From CAVRQM01 sp963822705 (GTDB taxonomy: Bacteria > Pseudomonadota > Alphaproteobacteria > Acetobacterales > Acetobacteraceae): DNA of 64,000 nt. The stretch lies in the NCBI GenBank assembly GCA_963822705.1, contig CAWGIX010000006.1:62001-126000 (forward strand), written 5' to 3'. The notes under the pieces are model-generated. The model was given only the letters and a program-made list of their open reading frames with translations. It did no database searches and had not been told where the DNA came from. Positions 58,021 through 64,000 of this stretch are shown piece after piece. The translations under genes were made by a program, and so were the position numbers. The first letter of the stretch is position 1; each line of letters starts with the position of its first letter.

Positions 58021-58389
58021 TCAGCGACGGCGGGCGCGGCGGGCGGCGTAGCGGGCATCGCGCGCCGCTTTCTGCTCGGCGGCGAGGGCTGCGGCGCGCG
58101 CGGCCTTCTCGGCTGCCGCGGCGGCTTGCCGCTCAACCTCGCCCTCCTGGACACGCAGTTGGGCCAGTCGCTCAGCCTCCTGCCTGCGCGCCTCCGCCTC
58201 GCGGGCGGCCTTGCGCTCCGCGCGGCGAGCGTCACGTTCGCGGACGATGGCCGCCTGGGCCGCCTGCCGCTCGAGCACCTCCGGATCGTCAGGCGCGGGC
58301 CTGAGGCGAAACTTCTCCAGGGCAGCGGTTTTCGCCTTCGATGCGGCGGTCAGCCGCTCGTTGAAGTCGATGTTCTTGAAGTTGCTCAT
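58021..58389 (-). CDS. DUF6481-family charged coiled-coil protein
   Basis: A 122-residue protein opening FKNIDFNERLTAASKAKTAALEKF, the DUF6481 signature, followed by a long Ala/Arg/Glu/Lys-rich helix (RDARRAERKAAREAEARRQE, then AAAEKAARAAALAAEQKAA) that is predicted coiled coil. No enzymatic motif. Small proteins of this kind are widespread in alphaproteobacteria; function unknown. The ending RYAARRARRR is strongly basic, so nucleic acid binding is possible. Confidence 0.75.
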   Translation of the reverse strand: MSNFKNIDFNERLTAASKAKTAALEKFRLRPAPDDPEVLERQAAQAAIVRERDARRAERKAAREAEARRQEAERLAQLRVQEGEVERQAAAAAEKAARAAALAAEQKAARDARYAARRARRR

Positions 58390-58444
58390 GACGTGTTTCT
58401 ACAGTTACTCCTCGTGCGCACATATCTCGTCGGGGCCGGCGGCT

Positions 58445-59440
58445 CTATAGACCGGGTTGCAGAACGCGCGACATCGCCCTGCGCCGGCGGCGCCGTTCGC
58501 TCTGGATGATGGTCAGACCGCTCGCCACGATGATGCTGGCACCCACCAGCGTCCAGGCATCGGGCACCGCGCCAAAAGCCAGAAACCCGAGGCAAGACGA
58601 CCAGATGAGCTGTCCATACGACAACGGTGCGAGCACCGAGGCGGCAGCGTGACGGTAGGCCAGTATGGCCAGAAATTGCCCGCATGAAGCCGCCACGCCC
58701 AGCAGGATCGCCACTCCGAGCTGGCCCGGCGCGACCGGCGCCCCCACCAATGGCATCATCAGGGTCAACACCACCAGACCGGTCAGCGCCGTCCACAGCA
58801 GCGTGGCGGTCGGCCGTTCCGTGCCCGCGCTGCGGCGAGTCAGGATCATGCTGACCGCCCAACTCGCCGAGGAGAGGACCACCAGAAGCGCCGCGGGATG
58901 AAAGCCCCCGACGCCCGGGCGGACGACGATCAGCACGCCCAGAAAACCGGCGAGCACGGAAATCCAGGTCGCTCGCCGTACGACCTCTCCCAGGAGCGGG
59001 ACCGCGAGCACGGTGATGAACAGCGGCGAGGCAAAGCTCAGCGTCGATGCCTCGGCCAGCGGCAGGTGACCGAGGGCCATGATAAAGAATACGGCGGAGG
59101 TGACGATCCCGAGACCGCGCAGCGCCTGCAATCCCGGCCGACGCGTGCGCGCGATGGCGCGTCCGCCCCGCATTGCCGGCATGAGCGCAATCAGCGTGAA
59201 CACGATGTAGCGGATCCAGGCGATCTCGATCGCGGGCACGCTGGCGACGAGATACTTGGCCATCGCGTCGGACAGCGAAAAGCACACCGTCGCCGCGACC
59301 ATCAGCGCAATCCCGCGCAACGGGTTTTCGATCACCGCAGCCCCCAGCCCGCCGGCACTTCGATGCACCCATTCAGTCGAATGCTCGATCACGGGAACGT
59401 GATCGGGTGTAGCTGGGCCGGGTCCCTCGGGCGTCATCAA
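58445..59440 (-). CDS. DMT-superfamily (EamA) transporter
   Basis: A 331-residue protein with ten hydrophobic segments in two EamA repeats, the first beginning GIALMVAATVCFSLSDAMAK and EIAWIRYIVF, the second HPAALLVVLSSASWAVSMIL, and the conserved ATWISVLAGFLGVLIVVRP and SYGQLIWSSCLGFLAFGAVPD. About 40 hydrophilic residues precede the first helix. Such proteins export or import metabolites such as amino acids or nucleotide-sugar-like compounds; substrate unknown. Divergent from the hydrogenase operon. Confidence 0.87.
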   Translation of the reverse strand: MMTPEGPGPATPDHVPVIEHSTEWVHRSAGGLGAAVIENPLRGIALMVAATVCFSLSDAMAKYLVASVPAIEIAWIRYIVFTLIALMPAMRGGRAIARTRRPGLQALRGLGIVTSAVFFIMALGHLPLAEASTLSFASPLFITVLAVPLLGEVVRRATWISVLAGFLGVLIVVRPGVGGFHPAALLVVLSSASWAVSMILTRRSAGTERPTATLLWTALTGLVVLTLMMPLVGAPVAPGQLGVAILLGVAASCGQFLAILAYRHAAASVLAPLSYGQLIWSSCLGFLAFGAVPDAWTLVGASIIVASGLTIIQSERRRRRRAMSRVLQPGL

Positions 59441-59494
59441 TGCACTGGCGGCAGGTTGACCGCAGCGCTAGCCTCACTTCGACCTCGGATGCGT

Positions 59495-59512
59495 TTCTGA
59501 TCGAGTTCAGAA
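59495..59512. promoter_or_regulatory. Inverted repeat upstream of the hydrogenase operon, possible operator
   Basis: TTCTGA and TCAGAA (59495-59500, 59507-59512) form a 6-base inverted repeat with a 6-base spacer, 51 bases before the small-subunit start, in the 123-base gap shared with the divergent transporter gene. Symmetry and spacing suit a dimeric regulator. No clear -35/-10 or -24/-12 element is seen. Confidence 0.35.
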
Positions 59513-59563
59513 CAATGCTTGCACCTATGGTCCAAATAAATGAGGCCGAAGGAGGGCGATCCT

Positions 59564-60628
<1,065 letters not shown>

Positions 60629-60663
60629 GCGCGCGAAAAACCGCCCGAGGGAGGGCACAAAAC

Positions 60664-62496
60664 ATGGCCGACATTCCCCGCGACATCGACGCCCGGGCGG
60701 GCACGGCCGCCCAGCAGACGCCCGGCAACCTGGTCGAGATGAACTGGGACCCGATCACCCGCATCGTCGGCAATCTCGGCATCTACACGAAGATCGACTT
60801 CCAGAACCGCAAGGTCGCCGAGTGTCACAGCACGTCGTCGATCTTTCGCGGCTACAGCATTTTCATGCAGGGCAAGGACCCGCGCGACGCACACTTCATC
60901 ACCAGCCGCATCTGCGGCATCTGCGGCGACAACCATGCGACCTGCTCGGTCTATGCGCAGAACATGGCCTATGGCGTAAAACCGCCGGCGATCGCCGAGT
61001 GGATCGTCAATCTCGGCGAGGCCGCCGAGTACATGTTCGACCACAACATCTTTCAGGACAACCTGGTCGGCGTCGATTTCTGCGAGCAGATGGTCAAGGA
61101 GACCAACCCGAGCCTGTGGGCGAAGGCTGAAAAGACCCGGGCGCCGCATTCGGAGGCGCATGGCTATCGCATGATCGGCGACATCATGCGCGCGCTGAAC
61201 CCGTTCTCCGGCGAGTTTTATCGCGAAACGCTGGTGGTCAGCCGCTACACGCGCGAAATGTTCAGCCTGATGGAGGGGCGCCACGTGCATCCGTCCACGC
61301 TGTATCCGGGCGGGGTCGGCACGGTTCCGTCGGTGCAGCTGTTCACCGAGTACATGACGCGGCTGCTGAAATACGTCGAGTTCATGAAGCGCTGCGTGCC
61401 GCTGCATGACGACCTGTTCGACTTCTTCTACGAAGCAATGCCGGGCTACGAGGAAGTCGGCAAGCGGCGCATCCTGCTTGGCTGCTGGGGTTCCTACCAG
61501 GACCCGGAGGTGTGCGACTACGACTACCGCACCATGACGAAATGGGGGCGGAGCATGTTCGTGACCCCGGGCGTGGTCATCGACGGCGAACTCGTCACCA
61601 CCGATTTGGTCGACATCAACCTGCAGATCCGCATCCTGCTCGGGCATTCGTATTACCAAGGCTGGGAGAATCGCGAGACCTTCGTCAAGCAGGACCCGCT
61701 CGGCAACCCGGTCGACCAGAACCATCCGTGGAACCAGACCACGGTGCCGCGCCCGCAGAAGCGCGATTTTGGCGGCAACTACTCGTGGGTCATGTCGCCG
61801 CGCTGGCTGGACAAGCGCACCGGCGATCATCTGGCGCTGGACACCGGCGGCGGCGCCATCGCTCGCCTCTGGGCCACGGCGCTCGCCGGCCTGGTCGATA
61901 TCGGCTACATCAAGGCGACCGGCCACAGCGTAAAGATCTACCTGCCGAAGACGGCGCTGAAGCCGGAGGTGGAGTTCGAGTGGAAGGTGCCGCAATGGAG
62001 CAACACCATCGAGCGCGATCGTGCGCGCACCTATTTCCAGGCCTATAGCGCCGCCGCGGCGCTGTATTTCCTGGAGAAGGCGTTTGCCGAAGTGCAGGCT
62101 GGCAATACAAAAACCTGGACCGATTTCAAGGTGCCCGACGAGGCGATCGGCTGCGGCTTCCATGAGGCGGTGCGCGGCGTGCTGTCGCACCACCTGGTGA
62201 TCCGCGACGGCAAGATCGCCAACTACCACCCGTATCCGCCGACGCCGTGGAATGCGAGTCCGCGCGACATCTACGGCACGCCCGGCCCGTACGAGGACGC
62301 GGTCCAGGGCCTGCCCATCTTCGAGGAGAACGGGCCGGAAAACTTCAAGGGCATCGACATCATGCGCACGGTGCGCAGTTTCGATCCGTGCCTGCCATGC
62401 GGCGTCCACATGTTCCTCGGCAAGGGCAAGACGCTGGAGACGATGCACTCGCCGATGTTCGGCGTGGGCAGGCACGCGGACCATGACCACGGCTGA
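60664..62496 (+). CDS. hhyL: Group 1h [NiFe]-hydrogenase large (catalytic) subunit
   Basis: A 610-residue subunit. L1 motif RICGICGDNHATCS supplies Cys84 and Cys87; L2 motif DPCLPCGVH supplies Cys576 and Cys579, the four NiFe ligands. Most large subunits end about 15 residues after the L2 His and are cleaved there by an endopeptidase; here 28 residues follow, ending in HADHDHG. The group assignment rests on the L1 sequence, the partner's Asp ligand and the DUF5947/DUF6084 genes downstream. Group 1h enzymes oxidise H2 at atmospheric concentrations to support survival in soil bacteria. Good GGGAGGG ribosome-binding site. Confidence 0.94.
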   Translation: MADIPRDIDARAGTAAQQTPGNLVEMNWDPITRIVGNLGIYTKIDFQNRKVAECHSTSSIFRGYSIFMQGKDPRDAHFITSRICGICGDNHATCSVYAQNMAYGVKPPAIAEWIVNLGEAAEYMFDHNIFQDNLVGVDFCEQMVKETNPSLWAKAEKTRAPHSEAHGYRMIGDIMRALNPFSGEFYRETLVVSRYTREMFSLMEGRHVHPSTLYPGGVGTVPSVQLFTEYMTRLLKYVEFMKRCVPLHDDLFDFFYEAMPGYEEVGKRRILLGCWGSYQDPEVCDYDYRTMTKWGRSMFVTPGVVIDGELVTTDLVDINLQIRILLGHSYYQGWENRETFVKQDPLGNPVDQNHPWNQTTVPRPQKRDFGGNYSWVMSPRWLDKRTGDHLALDTGGGAIARLWATALAGLVDIGYIKATGHSVKIYLPKTALKPEVEFEWKVPQWSNTIERDRARTYFQAYSAAAALYFLEKAFAEVQAGNTKTWTDFKVPDEAIGCGFHEAVRGVLSHHLVIRDGKIANYHPYPPTPWNASPRDIYGTPGPYEDAVQGLPIFEENGPENFKGIDIMRTVRSFDPCLPCGVHMFLGKGKTLETMHSPMFGVGRHADHDHG

Positions 62497-63037
62497 CGGT
62501 ACCGCCGACGCGGACGACGTCGCGGAGTCGCTGCGCCGGCTGGAGTTGCTGATCGCGGCGCTGGATGCGCTGCCCGACGCGCGCGCAAAAGAACCGGCGC
62601 GGGCGTTGCTGGAACTGGTGCTCGACCTGCACGGTCTGGCACTGGCCCGTGTCGCCGCCATCGCGACACGGCACGGCGGACCGGAGCTGCTCGGCAAGCT
62701 TGCTGAGGACGAAACGATTCGGGCCATGCTGCTGCTGCACGGCCTGCATCCGGAGGAGGCGCCGGTGCGCATCGTCAAGGCGCTGGCGACGCTGCCGGTG
62801 CCGGTGGAATTGGTTCATGCCGATGCTTCCCGCGCGCGGTTAAGGGTGTGCCTGAGCCGGCATGCCGACCCGGCAGGGTTGCGCGCGACCATCGAGGCTG
62901 TGGTCGTGGAAGCCGCGCCGGAACTCGACGAAATTATCATTGACGGGCTGGACGCGGCCGACGCGGACGGTTTTGCCGCCCTGACCGGGATGCCGCCGCC
63001 GATCGGCGAGCCGGCGGAACCGACGTGGTTGTCCTAG
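62483..63037 (+). CDS. NifU-like protein of the hydrogenase operon, lacking Fe-S ligand cysteines
   Basis: A 184-residue protein whose start (ATG 62483) lies inside the large-subunit gene, overlapping by 14 bases. The N-terminal half is helical (ESLRRLELLIAALDALPDAR, LELVLDLHGLALARV, LLLHGLHPEEAPVRIVKAL) and the C-terminal part (LRATIEAVVVEAAPELDEI) resembles the NifU C-terminal domain seen in genes of group 1h operons. The CxxC normally just before that helix is not present: only one Cys (RVCLSRH) is found. Therefore cluster binding through this domain is doubtful. It probably helps mature or hold the hydrogenase. Confidence 0.7.
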   Translation: MTTADGTADADDVAESLRRLELLIAALDALPDARAKEPARALLELVLDLHGLALARVAAIATRHGGPELLGKLAEDETIRAMLLLHGLHPEEAPVRIVKALATLPVPVELVHADASRARLRVCLSRHADPAGLRATIEAVVVEAAPELDEIIIDGLDAADADGFAALTGMPPPIGEPAEPTWLS

Positions 63038-63648
63038 CGCCATCGCAGAACTGGGTCCGGCGCGTTCGCCGCTTCGTGGCACCGCCGCCGCCGGTCGAGC
63101 GCTGCGAATTCTGTGGCGGCGCGATCCCGCCTGCGCACCCGCACCTGATCGAGATTGCCGCGCGCCGCCTGCTGTGCGCGTGCCCGGATTGCGCCGCCAG
63201 CCAAGTGCGCGCGGACGGCGGACTTCGTCGCGTGCCGGACCAGGTTCATGCGCTGCCTGACTTGGAACTGTCGGACGCGGAGTGGGACGCGCTGCAGATT
63301 CCGATCGGCCTGGCATTCCTGTTTCGCAGCACGCCGCTCGACCGCGCGGTGGCGCTGTATCCGGGTCCGGCCGGCGCCACCGAATCCCTGCTTTCGCTCG
63401 ACGGCTGGTCGCATCTTGTTGCGCGCAATCCGGTGCTCGGCGGCATCGCGCCGGACGTGGAGGCGCTGCTGGTCAACCGCACCGGCGATCGCGGCGAATA
63501 TTTCCTGGTGCCGATCGACCGGTGCTTTGCGCTGGTCGGCCTGATTTGCCAGCACTGGCGCGGCTTGTCGGGCGGCACCGAGGCGTGGCGTGCCATCGAG
63601 CAGTTTTTCGGGTCGTTGCGCCAGGGTGCGATCCCCGCCCATGGTTGA
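63025..63648 (+). CDS. DUF5947-family protein of the group 1h hydrogenase operon
   Basis: A 207-residue protein with two cysteine pairs near the N-terminus (RCEFCGG and LLCACPDC, about residues 30-60) that look like a zinc or Fe-S site, followed by an alpha/beta domain (SDAEWDALQIPIGLAFLFRS, GDRGEYFLVPIDRCFALVGLI). DUF5947 is repeatedly found next to HhySL, so this supports the group call. Function unproven; an electron-transfer or maturation role is inferred. The GTG start overlaps the NifU-like stop by 13 bases. Confidence 0.78.
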   Translation: MVVLAPSQNWVRRVRRFVAPPPPVERCEFCGGAIPPAHPHLIEIAARRLLCACPDCAASQVRADGGLRRVPDQVHALPDLELSDAEWDALQIPIGLAFLFRSTPLDRAVALYPGPAGATESLLSLDGWSHLVARNPVLGGIAPDVEALLVNRTGDRGEYFLVPIDRCFALVGLICQHWRGLSGGTEAWRAIEQFFGSLRQGAIPAHG

Positions 63649-64000
63649 CCTTGACTTCGCCGTCGAGGGCGCGTCGGTCGCCCGCTACGTCGTGGCACCG
63701 CAGCTTGCTTTTGCGTTGCGTGTCGTCAACCGCACCCCGGAGATTCCGGTGCGCAACGTCATGCTTCGTTGCCAGATCCGCATCGAGCCGACGCGCCGTG
63801 CCTACGCGCCGGCCGAAAAGCAGCGGCTCGGGGAACTGTTCGGCACGCCGGAGCGCTGGGGCGACACGCTGCGCGGCTTTTTGTGGACCCACACCGACGC
63901 GCTGATTGCCGGGTTCGACGGCGGTTGCGTGGTCGAACTGCCGGTACCGTGCAGCTACGATTTCAATATTGCTGCCACCAAATACTTTCATGGCCTGGAG
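63641..64000 (+). CDS. DUF6084-family protein, truncated by the window edge
   Basis: The first 120 residues are visible, opening LDFAVEGASVARYVVAPQLA and FALRVVNRTPEIPVRNVML, then RCQIRIEPTRRAYAPAEKQR and the conserved LFGTPERWGDTLRGFLW. These features fit DUF6084, another regular member of group 1h hydrogenase operons. The start overlaps the previous stop by eight bases, so it is co-translated. The C-terminus and any further hydrogenase maturation genes lie beyond 64000. Confidence 0.75.
   Translation, partial: MVDLDFAVEGASVARYVVAPQLAFALRVVNRTPEIPVRNVMLRCQIRIEPTRRAYAPAEKQRLGELFGTPERWGDTLRGFLWTHTDALIAGFDGGCVVELPVPCSYDFNIAATKYFHGLE

Overview
The window is a GC-rich bacterial chromosome segment that reads as an alphaproteobacterium, probably Acetobacterales/Rhodospirillales. 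The evidence is the mdh-sucC-sucA-sucB-lpd TCA block, an ATP12 assembly chaperone, a cyanide-insensitive bd oxidase with its DUF2474 mini-subunit, DUF2125 and DUF6481 proteins and an FtsEX pair. The taxonomic call is inference from gene content. No rRNA, tRNA, CRISPR array, insertion sequence or prophage gene was recognised.

Layout. 0-6.7 kb: a broken Uma2-family gene, a secreted repeat protein, an ABC exporter, a threonine-dehydratase-like enzyme, and a TonB-dependent receptor under a cobalamin riboswitch. 6.8-15.4 kb: a surface-polysaccharide cluster (two glycosyltransferases, a WalW-type deacetylase homologue, a TylF-type methyltransferase) facing a secreted beta-helix protein and a secreted glycosidase-like protein. 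15.6-24.6 kb: an SDR, a VOC-like protein, then a nitrate/sulfonate-type ABC importer beside a Gfo/Idh/MocA dehydrogenase, an FGGY kinase, an M42 hydrolase and a BtpA/SgcQ protein, which together look like a catabolic unit for an unknown substrate. 24.8-31.1 kb: a LivKHMGF-type importer and a GMC oxidoreductase, both heavily frameshifted. 31.2-38.0 kb: ftsE-ftsX-ydcF-plsC in overlapping order, a DUF2125 protein and cioAB plus a 33-residue DUF2474 protein. 38.1-40.4 kb: a secreted seven-repeat protein and a lipid A acyltransferase. 40.5-48.5 kb: mdh-sucC-sucA-sucB-lpd with sucD missing from its expected slot. 48.5-57.8 kb: phzF, ilvD, dedA and a tightly overlapped rarA-rlu-asmA-atp12-acyP operon. 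58.0-64.0 kb: DUF6481, a DMT exporter and the start of a group 1h (actinobacterial-type, high-affinity) [NiFe]-hydrogenase operon that runs off the right edge.

Sequence quality matters here. About 23 frameshifts are spread over the window outside 24.8-31.1 kb, including in genes expected to be needed (sucA, ftsE, ftsX, cioA, cioB), and roughly two dozen more lie in 24.8-31.1 kb. Most are net +1 changes, often an extra copy of a neighbouring base, and conserved motifs continue in the shifted frame. I read most of them as indel errors in the assembly, not pseudogenes, so such genes are given as one feature spanning all fragments with the shift position stated.

The most biologically notable parts are the group 1h hydrogenase with a Cys3Asp-type proximal cluster signature and an unprocessed-looking His-rich tail, the SgcX/SgcQ-like catabolic unit, and the TCA cluster without sucD.
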